Part shown: in pieces, positions 41,884 to 50,635 of the stretch
Layout of the letters: the number at the start of each line of letters is the position of its first letter
Position numbering within the stretch: position 1 is the stretch's first letter
From: Streptomyces sp. MH60
GTDB lineage: Bacteria > Actinomycetota > Actinomycetes > Streptomycetales > Streptomycetaceae
Direction of reading: 5' to 3'
Assembly: GCF_002939385.1 (NCBI RefSeq)
Contig: NZ_MULI01000024.1
Span: 24,792-88,791, forward strand
Length of the DNA: 64,000 nucleotides
The notes under the pieces: generated by a model
What the model was told of the DNA's origin: nothing
Seen by the model: only the letters and a program-made list of their open reading frames with translations
The model's database searches: none
Translations under genes and position numbers: made by a program

Positions 41884-42633
41884 ATGGCGTTCAAGGTTGG
41901 CGACAAGGTGGAGCACGGAACCTTCGGCAAGGGAGAGATCGCCTTCGGCCCGTACCTGTCGGCGTTCGGAGTCGAGCAGTACCTGATGTTGGTGGAGGAC
42001 GGTAGGCACTACGTCCTGCGGGCGGACGCCGACTTCAAGCCGGCCGCGAAGTTCGAGGTCGGGGACAAGGCGACCGGCGCCTACTCCAGGCGGGTGTACA
42101 CCATCGTGGGCGGCCCCTTCAAGGGGACCACGGGTCGCACGTGGTACGCCACGGAGAACCGGGACGGCACGGTCGACCAGAACAGCGAGGGCAACCTTCT
42201 GGCCGTCACCCCGGAGCCGGCGAAGGACGAGGCCCTGAAGGTCGGCGACGTCGTCCGCATCCTGGAGGACAAGGCATTCGGCGCCGACGTCAAGGCGGGT
42301 GACCTTTTCGTGGTCAAGCGGTTCTGCGGAAACTACCCGGATCGGATCTGGGTCGACGCCGACTCCGGAGCGTGGACCGACGAGTGGGTCTTCCGCCCGC
42401 AGGACTTCGAGAAGGTGGCGGCCGACGAGGCGGCTGTGGTCGCTGACAAGATCTACGACCTGACGGCCCGGTACCGCGACACCGACGGCGATTACTGGAC
42501 CTTCAAGGACGTCGACGGCACCGTCCGCGGGTACTGCGCGGGCAGCAACCGCGACATGTCCCGCATGATCGACTCCGAGAGCGACACCCTGGAGTCCGCG
42601 GCTCGTGAGTACGGCCCCCTCGTCCGCGTCTGA
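41884..42633 (+). CDS. SH3/KOW-like repeat protein with C-terminal phiSA1p31-type domain (paralogue 2)
   Basis: The 249-residue protein opens F-K-V-G-D-K-V-E-H-G-T-F-G-K-G-E-I-A-F-G-P. It has barrel repeats near 1, 57 and 118 and ends with Y-R-D-T-D-G-D-Y-W and A-R-E-Y-G-P-L-V-R-V. It is a tandem duplicate of 41053-41808 that has diverged strongly. GGAGGAGAG precedes the ATG. Confidence 0.65.
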   Translation: MAFKVGDKVEHGTFGKGEIAFGPYLSAFGVEQYLMLVEDGRHYVLRADADFKPAAKFEVGDKATGAYSRRVYTIVGGPFKGTTGRTWYATENRDGTVDQNSEGNLLAVTPEPAKDEALKVGDVVRILEDKAFGADVKAGDLFVVKRFCGNYPDRIWVDADSGAWTDEWVFRPQDFEKVAADEAAVVADKIYDLTARYRDTDGDYWTFKDVDGTVRGYCAGSNRDMSRMIDSESDTLESAAREYGPLVRV

Positions 42634-42638
42634 CCCCC

Positions 42639-42667
42639 AGCCCCCGGTGACTTCGGTCCCGGGGGCT
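42639..42667 (+). terminator. Hairpin terminator
   Basis: AGCCCCCGG (42639-42647) pairs with CCGGGGGCT (42659-42667), then TTC. Confidence 0.85.
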
Positions 42668-42698
42668 TTCGGCGTAGGAAGACCGAGAGGAGAGGCAC

Positions 42699-42977
42699 AT
42701 GGGGCCCGAACCGTTCGACTTTGACGAGCCGGAAGCGGCGCGACTTCGCAAGGCCGGGGAGCGCGCACTCTGGTACGCGCTCCGTCACGCGGGGTGGTCG
42801 GACACGCAGATACACAACGGCCTGCGCACTCACCGTGCGGGCGTCCTGGACGAGGCCGCGGAAATGGTCGCCAACCCCGCGCTCCGAACCGGGATGGGCT
42901 GGGAGAGCGCCGTAAAGGTGTTGACATCGGAAGCCGTGCGGATCCGCGAGGAGCGCACCTACGGAGACTCGGTATGA
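42699..42977 (+). CDS. Small helical protein
   Basis: The 92-residue product has A-L-R-H-A-G-W-S-D-T-Q-I near residue 30, which could be a helix-turn-helix, and M-G-W-E-S-A-V. It is the first of a run of coupled small genes. Role unknown. Confidence 0.58.
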   Translation: MGPEPFDFDEPEAARLRKAGERALWYALRHAGWSDTQIHNGLRTHRAGVLDEAAEMVANPALRTGMGWESAVKVLTSEAVRIREERTYGDSV

Positions 42978-43174
42978 CTGGCGCCTTCCACACCATCGAC
43001 GCCGCCATGGCTCCGGCCCTCGGCGACGTCCGCAGCGCCGGCCCCGGTGATCTGGTCTACATCTTCCCCGACGCGACGAGCCGGAAGGACTTCCCGAAGT
43101 ACTGGGAGGCGGCCGGTACGGCGATGAGCCGGGGAGCGCAGGTGGTTGTGATGAGGAGAGAGGAGAGCACATGA
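42974..43174 (+). CDS. Small hypothetical protein
   Basis: The 66-residue product starts M-T-G-A-F-H-T-I-D-A-A and has G-D-L-V-Y-I-F-P-D. It overlaps both neighbours by 4 bases. Family unknown. Confidence 0.55.
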   Translation: MTGAFHTIDAAMAPALGDVRSAGPGDLVYIFPDATSRKDFPKYWEAAGTAMSRGAQVVVMRREEST

Positions 43175-43410
43175 GGGACTCGTTCGGAACACGCATCGAA
43201 TCCGGGGACTACGTCCTGTCAGCTGCCTCGTCCAGTGGCTTCTTCAAGCTGGGCGTCGTCTACCTGGCGCCGTCGGGGCGGCTGATGATGGAAGTCACCC
43301 GCTCCAACTGGGACCGCGCGGCCCGACGCAGTGAGGTCGGATCGAACGTCCTCGTCCTGCGCAAGGCGGACGGGACTGTGCCGACGGTCGTGGCGGGGGA
43401 GGAAGGCTGA
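43171..43410 (+). CDS. Small beta-rich hypothetical protein
   Basis: The 79-residue product has I-E-S-G-D-Y-V-L-S, G-V-V-Y-L-A-P-S-G-R-L and V-L-V-L-R-K, like a single small barrel. Its stop and the next start share one base. Confidence 0.57.
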   Translation: MRDSFGTRIESGDYVLSAASSSGFFKLGVVYLAPSGRLMMEVTRSNWDRAARRSEVGSNVLVLRKADGTVPTVVAGEEG

Positions 43411-43688
43411 TGGCACGTCACACGGGCGACGACACGGAGACCTTCCGCGCAGTTCTGGAGTACGAGCAGCCGAAGCCCAACCCGGAGTACCACTATCGGC
43501 ATCGCCGGGACGTGCCGCAGTTCCTCGACGAATGGGAGCCGCGTACGAGCTACATGGGTCCGTACTCGACGAGGGGTGCGGCCCGCGCGCAGATGAGCCG
43601 GCACCGACGGGAGACGCTGTGGGACGGTGCACGGCTCATCCGTGAGTACGTGCAGCGCTCACCACTGACGTGGGAAGACGTCACATGA
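43410..43688 (+). CDS. Small charged hypothetical protein
   Basis: The 92-residue His/Arg-rich protein has H-Y-R-H-R-R-D-V-P-Q and S-T-R-G-A-A-R-A-Q-M-S-R-H. The latter resembles a segment in other actinophage proteins that align array-like R-G-A-A-R. Function unknown. Confidence 0.55.
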   Translation: MARHTGDDTETFRAVLEYEQPKPNPEYHYRHRRDVPQFLDEWEPRTSYMGPYSTRGAARAQMSRHRRETLWDGARLIREYVQRSPLTWEDVT

Positions 43689-43819
43689 ACGTCCGCGAAC
43701 CCGGCATGCGCATCGTCCACGCCCTCCCCGACCTGGAGCCCGTGGAGTTCGACAAGCCGCGCTGTGTGTATGCCTCGTGGATCACGGAAGAGCTGATGAG
43801 GGAGACGGAGGAAGGATGA
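43685..43819 (+). CDS. 44-residue hypothetical protein
   Basis: M-N-V-R-E-P-G-M-R-I-V-H ... E-F-D-K-P-R-C-V-Y, with 4-base overlaps on both sides. The tight coupling is the main evidence for translation. Confidence 0.5.
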   Translation: MNVREPGMRIVHALPDLEPVEFDKPRCVYASWITEELMRETEEG

Positions 43820-43983
43820 GGGCGTACTACAAGCCGTCGACACAGCACAAGTACTGCATCTACCTCACGACCGAGGAGCGTGCGGAGCTACTGGAGGAGT
43901 GCGAAGGCGTCGACCCGGACCTGACGCCGAAGTGGGCAAAGGTGCTGGCGGCGTTGACGAACCCGCGAGACGGCTCCGCCTGA
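43816..43983 (+). CDS. 55-residue hypothetical protein
   Basis: M-R-A-Y-Y-K-P-S-T-Q-H-K-Y-C-I-Y-L with an acidic helix after it. It ends the coupled run. Function unknown. Confidence 0.52.
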   Translation: MRAYYKPSTQHKYCIYLTTEERAELLEECEGVDPDLTPKWAKVLAALTNPRDGSA

Positions 43984-44116
43984 TCTCCTCCACGCCCCCT
44001 CCGCATCTGTGGAGACCCTGTGCCCAGCCGTAACCAAACAAGCGTTCCAATCGTTGAGGTTGTACGACACAGGCACCGGGTATGACGTGCGCATATTCAA
44101 GGGGTAAGGGGTCACG
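43984..44116 (+). promoter_or_regulatory. Intergenic promoter region
   Basis: No gene is seen. It holds ggttgtacgacacagg (44058-44073), a partial match to the CGACAYAAC half-site, and TATGAC shortly after it. A promoter for the resolvase unit is plausible, with weak boxes. Confidence 0.3.
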
Positions 44117-44269
44117 GTGACGGACGAACAGCGCGGGCATCTGACGTACGGCGGGAAGTCGTGGGAAGTCGAGTCGGCTCCCGTCGTCGTCGACGAGGAC
44201 GGGGAGTCGCTCCTCCTCGAAGTGTGGGTCAAGAGAGGTGAGTCCATCGGCAAATCCAGCGAAGGCTAA
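44117..44269 (+). CDS. 50-residue hypothetical protein
   Basis: The GTG start gives V-T-D-E-Q-R-G-H-L-T-Y-G-G-K-S-W and a strand L-L-L-E-V-W-V-K-R. It overlaps the nuclease gene by 32 bases. Confidence 0.5.
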   Translation: MTDEQRGHLTYGGKSWEVESAPVVVDEDGESLLLEVWVKRGESIGKSSEG

Positions 44270-44654
44270 GGGCACCGCGTGGGAGTCGGCCCTCGTCGCC
44301 TACCTGCGCGAGCATCACAACCCGGGCGTCCATCGGAACGTACAGATGGGCGCCCGCGACATCGGTGATCTTGATGGGTACTACCTCCACGCCGTAGAGG
44401 CGAAGGCAGAGAAGACCATCACCCTCGCCGACTACATCGCGCAGGCCAACCGCGAAGCCATCCACGCCGGCCAGCCGTTCGGCTGCGCGGTCGTGAAGCG
44501 GCGGATGAAGGGCACGGCGGACGGCTACGTCGTGAGGGACGTGCGGACGGACGTGCGGCTGATAACGCGGCTGAAGATCATGGAGGAGGCACTCCAGGAC
44601 GCCGACTACGACCGCTGGTACGACATCGACGAGGAGCTAAGGGAGGCAGCGTGA
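44238..44654 (+). CDS. Holliday-junction-resolvase-like PD-(D/E)XK nuclease
   Basis: The 138-residue protein shows the archaeal Hjc-like pattern: G-T-A-W-E near residue 12, then G-D-L-D-G and V-E-A-K near 43-55, and a basic second half. These enzymes resolve branched recombination or replication intermediates before packaging. GAGAGG precedes the GTG. It is next to the primase-helicase gene. Confidence 0.72.
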   Translation: MSPSANPAKAKGTAWESALVAYLREHHNPGVHRNVQMGARDIGDLDGYYLHAVEAKAEKTITLADYIAQANREAIHAGQPFGCAVVKRRMKGTADGYVVRDVRTDVRLITRLKIMEEALQDADYDRWYDIDEELREAA

Positions 44655-44818
44655 AGACGCGCATCACGTTCACTGGGATTCTGGAGTTCGACGGCGAGAC
44701 GGACCGTGATCCGGAGGAGGCCGTCGACATCGCCCTCCTGCGCGGTGACAAGCACGCGGATTACACCCTCTTCCACACCGGCCCCATACGGGCGGAGCAC
44801 GTCGGCGACGACGAGTAG
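44651..44818 (+). CDS. 55-residue hypothetical protein
   Basis: V-K-T-R-I-T-F-T-G-I-L-E-F then an acidic helix. Its GTG overlaps the nuclease stop, and palindrome repeat copy 4 begins immediately after its stop. Confidence 0.52.
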   Translation: MKTRITFTGILEFDGETDRDPEEAVDIALLRGDKHADYTLFHTGPIRAEHVGDDE

Positions 44819-44838
44819 CGCGCAAAACGACTCACGCG
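44819..44838 (+). repeat. 20-bp palindrome repeat, copy 4
   Basis: CGCGCAAAACGACTCACGCG, directly after a TAG stop; one base differs from the common form. Confidence 0.85.
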
Positions 44839-44913
44839 GCAGCACCGCGAAGCACTGACACAGGGGGCGTCCTCCGGGGCGTCCCCTTCCGCATGCATGA
44901 GAGGGGAGAGACC

Positions 44914-47385
44914 TTGCGACTGTCCGAAATCCTGGGGCGGCTGGAGGGGGCGGAGGAAGATCACGACGGCCACCTTGCCCTGTGCCCAGTGCACAACGAC
45001 CGGGCGCACCCGTCACTGAAGCTCACGCTCAAGGCGGACGGCATGCTCCTCATGGTCTGCCGTACCGGGTGCCCGAAGCCCAAGATCCTGGAGAAGATGC
45101 GACTGCGGGAGTCCGACCTCTACGACGTCGTCAACGACCTGGGCACGTCGACCATCAGCGCGAAGGCGCCGGAGAGCATCGGTCCCGGGGAGATTGCCGG
45201 GCTTCGCGTGTTCGTAGATGAGACGTCGGCTGCCCTGGAGCCGGAGTCGGAGGCGGCCTCCTACCTCTTCGACCGCTTCGGCGTCACGGCGGAGTTGGCA
45301 GAGGATCTGGGTGTTGGGTATGCGGCACCGGGCCGACGTCCTCAGCCGTGGCTCTCCCGGGGCTTCACGAGGTACCCCCGTGTAACCGTCCCCCTCTACG
45401 GCTTTGATGGTGTGGCGCGGGGGCTCCAGGGGCGCGACATCACGAAGCAGTGCACCGCGCGGTGGATGTCCCTGACGAACGTCGACGGGCGCCAGTGGAG
45501 CAAGTATGGCGTCCTGGTCGCTGGCACCGGATATGACGTCATCCTCGTGACGGAAGGCCCGGGAGACGGCCTCACCTCCGTCAGTGTCGGTTACGACGCG
45601 CTCCTCATCCGCGGTGCTGGTCTGGCGTCGAACGCGGCGCTTGTTGCTGAACTCGTTGAGAAGCTCCGCGGTCGTGACGTCATCCTCGCCTTCGACCCGG
45701 ACGACGCGGGGGAGCGAGGGGCGAAGGCCCTTGCGGCGGCACTCATCGCGGACGGCAACCCGCCTCGTCAGCTCTCCTTTCCGAACCGTAAGGAGGACTT
45801 GACAGCTTGGCGCGAGCGCGACACCGCCGCCTTCCCTGGGCAACTCCACGCAGCCGTGCGCGCGGCATCCGTCGTCGAGCTGGAGGCACCGAAGTCGGAG
45901 CCGACGGCGGACGACGAGGACGACGTCAACGCCACTGACGCCGCCCTTCAGACCATGTCTCAGTCGGCGCGTGAAGCCTTCGACCTCACCGACGTCGGCG
46001 TGGCCGTGCGGCTCCGCGACTACATGGTCCGCTCTGGCGGGGGAGTGCGCTACGCCCCTGGGCTGGGCTTCCTCGTCTGGGACGGCAAGGTGTGGGCGCC
46101 GGGGGGCGACGAGGTTCGGACCGCTCTTCTTCGGATGGGCGCGGAGCTGATCGCGTCGGGCGATGACGGGGCGAGGAAGATCGCTCTGCGCGCGCTGACC
46201 AACCGGGCCATCGAAGACATCATCAAGGTTCTGCCCTCGGTGCCCGGAGTCCCGGCGTCGGCCAGTGACTTCGACGCGGACCCGGAGCTTCTGTCCGTCG
46301 CGAACGGGACCGTCAACCTGCGCACGAAGACGATGCGTCCGCACGATCCCGCGGACATGATCACGCGTCGCCTCGACGTCGCGTACCGCCCGGGTGCGAA
46401 GGCGGAGAGATGGCTCCAGTTCCTCGACGAGATCTTCCCCCACCACCCGGAGCTACCCGCGTACATGCGGCGGCTCATCGGCTACGGGATCACCGGATCG
46501 ACGGCAGAGGAGTGCTTCGTCTTCCTCCACGGCGACGGCAAGAACGGGAAGAGCAAGTTCCTGGGCGCCCTCATCGACACCTTCAAGGGCGTCACAAAGT
46601 CGACGGAGTTCTCCACCTTCGAAAGCCGCGTGGGCGTCGGCCAGGCGTCGCCGGAGGTGGCGGCACTCCGTGGCGCGAGACTCGTGACGGCGAGCGAGAC
46701 GGAGAAGTACAGCCGTCTTGCGGAGGGGCTCATCAAGCAACTGACCGGCGGCGACCCGGTGACGTGCCGCATGCTCTACGGCGCACCGTTCACCTACGTG
46801 CCGTCGTTCCTCCTCCTCGTCGCCGGCAACTACAAGCCCGCCATCCTGAGCCAGGACTACGGCATCTGGCGACGAGTGAAGCTCGTCCCGTTCGAAGCCT
46901 CCTTCAAGGGCGCGAAGGCGGACCTGAACCTTGCCGCCCGTCTCCGTGCCGAACGGGAGGGCATCCTCGCGTGGGCCGTCGACGGAGCCGCGGAATGGTA
47001 CGCCCACGGCCTCCAGGAGCCTGACTCCATCGCCACGGCCACGCAGGACTACCGGGAGTCGGAGGACCGGCTTGCTGAGTTCCTCGTGGCCCGGTGCGTC
47101 GAGGAGCCGGACGCCCGTGTCGCCCCCATGGCCATCCGCCGGGCCTACCAGGAGTGGGCGGAGGACGCGGGACTGAGCCGGAAGGAGATCCTCTCCGGCT
47201 GGGCTCTGGGCGTCGAACTGGAGAGCCGCGACTTCACGAAGGCCAAGAGGGGAGGGCGCTGGGGCTTCGAGGGACTGCGACTCATGACCGACGAGGAGCG
47301 CGAAGCGATAGGGCGCCAGGAGGAGACCGACGACACCCCCGACGCACCGACCGACATCTTTGGACAGCCGAAGGAGGCAGCATGA
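44914..47385 (+). CDS. DNA primase-helicase (TOPRIM primase plus SF3/D5 helicase)
   Basis: The 823-residue protein has a zinc finger (C-P-V-H-N-D, later C-R-T-G-C), a TOPRIM domain (V-T-E-G-P-G-D-G near 211 and F-D-P-D-D-A-G-E-R-G near 259) and a D5/P4-type superfamily 3 helicase. The helicase has Walker A H-G-D-G-K-N-G-K-S near 538, a sensor L-L-V-A-G-N-Y-K-P and an arginine finger in W-R-R-V-K. It unwinds and primes phage DNA. GGGGAGAG favours the TTG at 44914; an in-frame ATG at 44893 is the alternative. Confidence 0.9.
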   Translation: MRLSEILGRLEGAEEDHDGHLALCPVHNDRAHPSLKLTLKADGMLLMVCRTGCPKPKILEKMRLRESDLYDVVNDLGTSTISAKAPESIGPGEIAGLRVFVDETSAALEPESEAASYLFDRFGVTAELAEDLGVGYAAPGRRPQPWLSRGFTRYPRVTVPLYGFDGVARGLQGRDITKQCTARWMSLTNVDGRQWSKYGVLVAGTGYDVILVTEGPGDGLTSVSVGYDALLIRGAGLASNAALVAELVEKLRGRDVILAFDPDDAGERGAKALAAALIADGNPPRQLSFPNRKEDLTAWRERDTAAFPGQLHAAVRAASVVELEAPKSEPTADDEDDVNATDAALQTMSQSAREAFDLTDVGVAVRLRDYMVRSGGGVRYAPGLGFLVWDGKVWAPGGDEVRTALLRMGAELIASGDDGARKIALRALTNRAIEDIIKVLPSVPGVPASASDFDADPELLSVANGTVNLRTKTMRPHDPADMITRRLDVAYRPGAKAERWLQFLDEIFPHHPELPAYMRRLIGYGITGSTAEECFVFLHGDGKNGKSKFLGALIDTFKGVTKSTEFSTFESRVGVGQASPEVAALRGARLVTASETEKYSRLAEGLIKQLTGGDPVTCRMLYGAPFTYVPSFLLLVAGNYKPAILSQDYGIWRRVKLVPFEASFKGAKADLNLAARLRAEREGILAWAVDGAAEWYAHGLQEPDSIATATQDYRESEDRLAEFLVARCVEEPDARVAPMAIRRAYQEWAEDAGLSRKEILSGWALGVELESRDFTKAKRGGRWGFEGLRLMTDEEREAIGRQEETDDTPDAPTDIFGQPKEAA

Positions 47386-49310
47386 TTGAGCACAGCTTCC
47401 CCGTGCTGGGGGAGTCCATCCCTGTGCGTGTCCCTCAGACCGTCGACGACTTTCGCGAGTTCCAGCGGTACATCATCGACCGCGCGAACGCGGGGGAGCG
47501 GGTCGCATACGACACGGAGACCACCGGGCTCGACACGTTCTCCGCCGGCTTCCGCATCCGGACCGCACAGTTCGGCACGCCGGAGGAGGCGTGGGTCCTT
47601 CAGGTGGAGCTGGGTGACGATCTACAGCGGCTCGCGTCGTGGGCGCTGCGGACTCTGCCAGCTCTGTCCATGCAGAACCGTAACTTCGACATGCTGGCCT
47701 CCGACAGGCACTTGCCTGGCATCACGCTGGAGGAGCTGGCCCCGAAGACGCTCGACACGTACATCTTCAGTCACTTGTCGGACCCTCGCCGACGAGATCA
47801 GGGAGGCGTGGGCAACGGTCTGAAGGATGCGGCGGCGCACTACGTCGACCCGTCCGCCCCGGACACCCAGGGCGGACTGATCGAGGAGTTCCACAAGATC
47901 GGCTACACGAAGGACACCGGGTGGCCACACATCGACATCAACAACCCGTTGTACCTGAGCTACGCAGGCGGGGACGTCATTCTGACGTCTCGGGTCCTCC
48001 CGAAGGTCCAAGCTCGCGTGAGGGAGTTAGGGGTGAACCCCGCCCTCGTGCCCTTTGAACACGAAGTGGGATTCATCTGCGCTCTCGTCGAGCGGCGGGG
48101 CATGCGCATCAACCGCGAGTACACGACACGTCTCTCCTCCGAACTGGCGGAGGAGGCGGCACGGTGGGCAGCGGAGGCGAAGAGGTACGGCGTCGAGAAC
48201 ATCAACTCCACCCGCCAGGTATCCGAAGCGCTGCTAGGCATGGGGGAGGTCATCAAGGAGCGCACGGACGGAGGGGCCGTCCAGGTCGACGGCAAGGTGC
48301 TGAAGCGCCTGGCCGACGTCGACAAGGACTGGGAGCCCATCGAGTCGCGCACGCCCAACCCGTTGGCGATGGCGATCCTTCGCAGTAAGCGCGCGGCGAA
48401 GTGGCGCCTGAGCTACGCGGAGGCCATGCTCCGCACGGCGGACGAGAACGACCGCGTACACCCGAAGATAGGGGCGCTGGCCGCCAGGACGGCTCGCATG
48501 TCGATCAGCGACCCGCCCTTCCAACAACTCCCGTCGGGAAAATGGGAGGTCCGTCACTGCGTGGAGTCCGACGACGGGCACCGCATGATCTCCGTCGACT
48601 ATTCGTCCGTGGAGCCGCGTGTGATGGCGGCTCTGTCCGGAGACGAGCGCATGACGGCCGCCATCCTGGAAGGCGCCGACCTCCACAACCTGACGGCCGC
48701 GAGCGTCTACGGCCCGGGGTTCACAAAGGGTCAGCGCAAGGTGGCGAAGGTCGTTCAGCTTGGGGTGGCGTACGGAGGCGGGGCGAAGACCATTGCCGCA
48801 CAGACCGGCCTCACCCTCGCTGCCGCGCAGGATGCCGTGAAGGGATACAAGCGGACGTACCCGCGGCTCGCCCGCTACATCCGGCAGCTTCAGGGCCAGG
48901 TCATCCGCAACGGCTACACGCTGCGGACGCCCTCCGGCCGGCGGCTGGTGTTCGACCGGGACGCCGCCTACGCCTCGTTCAACGGGGAGATTCAGTCCAC
49001 GGCCCGGGACATCTTCGCCCAGGGGATGTTGGCGATTCACGAGCGCGGGCTCACTCCTCATGTCCTACTCCCGGTGCATGACGAAATCGTCGCGGATGCG
49101 CCGGAGAAGGACGCGAAGGAGGTGGCCCGGGAGATCGGAGAGGCCATGGCGACCGTGATCCGCGGCATCCCCATCGACACAGACCCGGACGTCGGGGGGC
49201 GCACCTGGGGCTCGCTCTACATGAAGAAGGCAGCAACGATGCTGGAGCACGACGAGTGGTACGCGGCGCACCCCGACGAGGCGCGAGCGGCGGAAGAGGC
49301 GCGTAAGTGA
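47382..49310 (+). CDS. Family A DNA polymerase with 3'-5' exonuclease
   Basis: The 642-residue polymerase has exonuclease I Y-D-T-E-T-T-G (44-49) and exo II N-R-N-F-D. The polymerase motifs are A (S-V-D-Y-S-S-V-E-P-R, near 405), B (K-V-A-K-V-V-Q-L-G-V-A-Y-G-G, near 455) and C (V-H-D-E, near 566). It replicates phage DNA with proofreading. Start overlaps the primase-helicase stop, so the two are made together. Confidence 0.93.
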   Translation: MIEHSFPVLGESIPVRVPQTVDDFREFQRYIIDRANAGERVAYDTETTGLDTFSAGFRIRTAQFGTPEEAWVLQVELGDDLQRLASWALRTLPALSMQNRNFDMLASDRHLPGITLEELAPKTLDTYIFSHLSDPRRRDQGGVGNGLKDAAAHYVDPSAPDTQGGLIEEFHKIGYTKDTGWPHIDINNPLYLSYAGGDVILTSRVLPKVQARVRELGVNPALVPFEHEVGFICALVERRGMRINREYTTRLSSELAEEAARWAAEAKRYGVENINSTRQVSEALLGMGEVIKERTDGGAVQVDGKVLKRLADVDKDWEPIESRTPNPLAMAILRSKRAAKWRLSYAEAMLRTADENDRVHPKIGALAARTARMSISDPPFQQLPSGKWEVRHCVESDDGHRMISVDYSSVEPRVMAALSGDERMTAAILEGADLHNLTAASVYGPGFTKGQRKVAKVVQLGVAYGGGAKTIAAQTGLTLAAAQDAVKGYKRTYPRLARYIRQLQGQVIRNGYTLRTPSGRRLVFDRDAAYASFNGEIQSTARDIFAQGMLAIHERGLTPHVLLPVHDEIVADAPEKDAKEVAREIGEAMATVIRGIPIDTDPDVGGRTWGSLYMKKAATMLEHDEWYAAHPDEARAAEEARK

Positions 49311-49717
49311 CCCCCGCTCGCCTGGCACCCTCAATCACACGGGGCCGCACCGCAGTTGACCGCACGGTGGCGGGATTCCGTCCCCCTGCCGTGCGGTCCG
49401 TGGCCCGCCCCATCCGCGTCACGCCCTCTCTCCGGCCACCGGAGCCCCCGCTCTCCCCCTCCCGTCGTGACGTTCTGCGACGGTGGGAGGAGGCGGAGGA
49501 CTGGTCTTGTGCCTACTGTGACGCCTCGTTTACACAAATGGTTGTAGCGGAGGTGGATCACGTCCGTCCGCTTGCGAGGGGCGGCGTTCACGAGTGGCTC
49601 AACTTGGCGCCGGCGTGCGCTACATGCAACCGCGCGAAGGGTGACCAGGATGTCGTGTCATGGATGTCCAAAAGTGCTGGTGAGGGCTTCACGTCCCACG
49701 CCCGGTCCGTCACGTAG
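49307..49717 (+). CDS. HNH endonuclease
   Basis: The 136-residue protein has a basic N-terminus and a classic HNH: C-A-Y-C, E-V-D-H-V-R-P-L-A-R-G-G, then N-L-A-P-A-C-A-T-C-N-R-A-K-G-D. A free-standing HNH next to the polymerase could be a homing enzyme or act in recombination. GTG start overlaps the polymerase stop. Confidence 0.82.
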   Translation: MTPARLAPSITRGRTAVDRTVAGFRPPAVRSVARPIRVTPSLRPPEPPLSPSRRDVLRRWEEAEDWSCAYCDASFTQMVVAEVDHVRPLARGGVHEWLNLAPACATCNRAKGDQDVVSWMSKSAGEGFTSHARSVT

Positions 49718-49985
49718 GGCGACGCGGAACGGTCGCGACACGTTGTGGGGGACTTGTGAAGGTAACGACTTCATAACGCAAACTGGTTGAACTCTGAGAC
49801 ATGTCGGCCGACATAACCCCAGGTGAGATTGGTCGACCGACATAAGCGGTCTAGACGAGTGGCCGGTTTGAATCGGACTTTCCATCACATAGCGGCGCAG
49901 ACAACGGACTTGATCCGGCCGCATGCTCATTGCCTGTGGAGGTTGTGTGACTTACAGTCCTGATCACGTCGCAGATGGACACCGA
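49718..49985. promoter_or_regulatory. Intergenic operator region with CGACATAA sites
   Basis: A perfect 14-bp palindrome ATGTCGGCCGACAT (49801-49814) extends into CGACATAAC. A second site, GGTCGACCGACATAAG (49831-49846), follows. Both carry the half-site found in the other regulatory elements. No clear vegetative promoter and no gene are seen. Confidence 0.5.
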
Positions 49986-50348
49986 ATGTCAGAACTGATC
50001 GACGCGCTGATTCAGGCGGCGCTCGAAGTCCGGCAGTTCGTGACCGTCTACGACGACGCAGCAGACATGCCGGGCCGACGGCCTGACGTGGATGCGGACG
50101 GCACGGGGCGGATGGCGACACGAGACCCGGGCCGGCCCACGGAGGCGACGGCGCTCGACGAGCGACGTACCGCACTACAGGCAGAACTCAAAAATGGCGC
50201 CGAATGGCTCGCCTACGCAGTGGCAGCGACTCGCGGCGTCTCCGCATCCATGGATCGTGCGCTTCTCCAGTGGGAGGGGGAGGACACGGCCCTCCATTTC
50301 CCAGGGGGAACCACAATTGATCATCGTAACGGGGCCGCAGGACAGTGA
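49986..50348 (+). CDS. Hypothetical protein
   Basis: The 120-residue helical product begins M-S-E-L-I-D-A-L-I-Q-A-A-L-E-V. It has an acidic middle and ends in an unstructured tail that overlaps the next gene. The Shine-Dalgarno sequence is weak. Family unknown. Confidence 0.5.
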   Translation: MSELIDALIQAALEVRQFVTVYDDAADMPGRRPDVDADGTGRMATRDPGRPTEATALDERRTALQAELKNGAEWLAYAVAATRGVSASMDRALLQWEGEDTALHFPGGTTIDHRNGAAGQ

Positions 50349-50538
50349 CGAATCGATCGGCTTCCTCGCGGAGATGGCGGGGCTCCTGGGAGCGGTTCCC
50401 GCGTTCAATGCCGTACTCCAATGGGCCACGGCCACGGTGCTCTACTGCCTCGCCGGCTGGGAGAAGTGCTCAGCGGCCGTAGCTGACGTCTCCCTTGCGG
50501 AGTCGTTCGGACTCGACATCAAGTACCTGGCCGTCTGA
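50317..50538 (+). CDS. Small hypothetical protein, TTG start
   Basis: The 73-residue product starts at a TTG with AGGGGGA seven bases upstream. It begins L-I-I-V-T-G-P-Q-D-S-D-E and contains W-A-T-A-T-V-L-Y-C-L-A. Overlap of 32 bases with the previous gene. Palindrome repeat copy 5 follows its stop by two bases. Confidence 0.48.
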   Translation: MIIVTGPQDSDESIGFLAEMAGLLGAVPAFNAVLQWATATVLYCLAGWEKCSAAVADVSLAESFGLDIKYLAV

Positions 50539-50540
50539 CC

Positions 50541-50560
50541 CGCGTAAAACGACTCACGCG
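50541..50560 (+). repeat. 20-bp palindrome repeat, copy 5
   Basis: CGCGTAAAACGACTCACGCG, two bases after a stop codon and just before a terminator hairpin. Confidence 0.88.
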
Positions 50561-50564
50561 GCGC

Positions 50565-50591
50565 GCCCCCGTTCCGACGCGGGACGGGGGC
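50565..50591 (+). terminator. Hairpin terminator before the sigma-factor unit
   Basis: GCCCCCGT (50565-50572) pairs with ACGGGGGC (50584-50591), then TTTC. Confidence 0.85.
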
Positions 50592-50635
50592 TTTCGTCTA
50601 CCCCGAACACTGTGTGACTCAGGTCACAAAACACG

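Noticed and set aside
41884..42633. KOW-like proteins as NusG/antiterminators
   Set aside because: Only generic small-barrel repeats are visible. There is no NGN domain, and both genes are followed by ordinary terminators.
45013..46446. Minus-strand 477-codon frame opposite the primase-helicase
   Set aside because: High-GC antisense artefact. The plus strand carries all the zinc, TOPRIM and Walker motifs.
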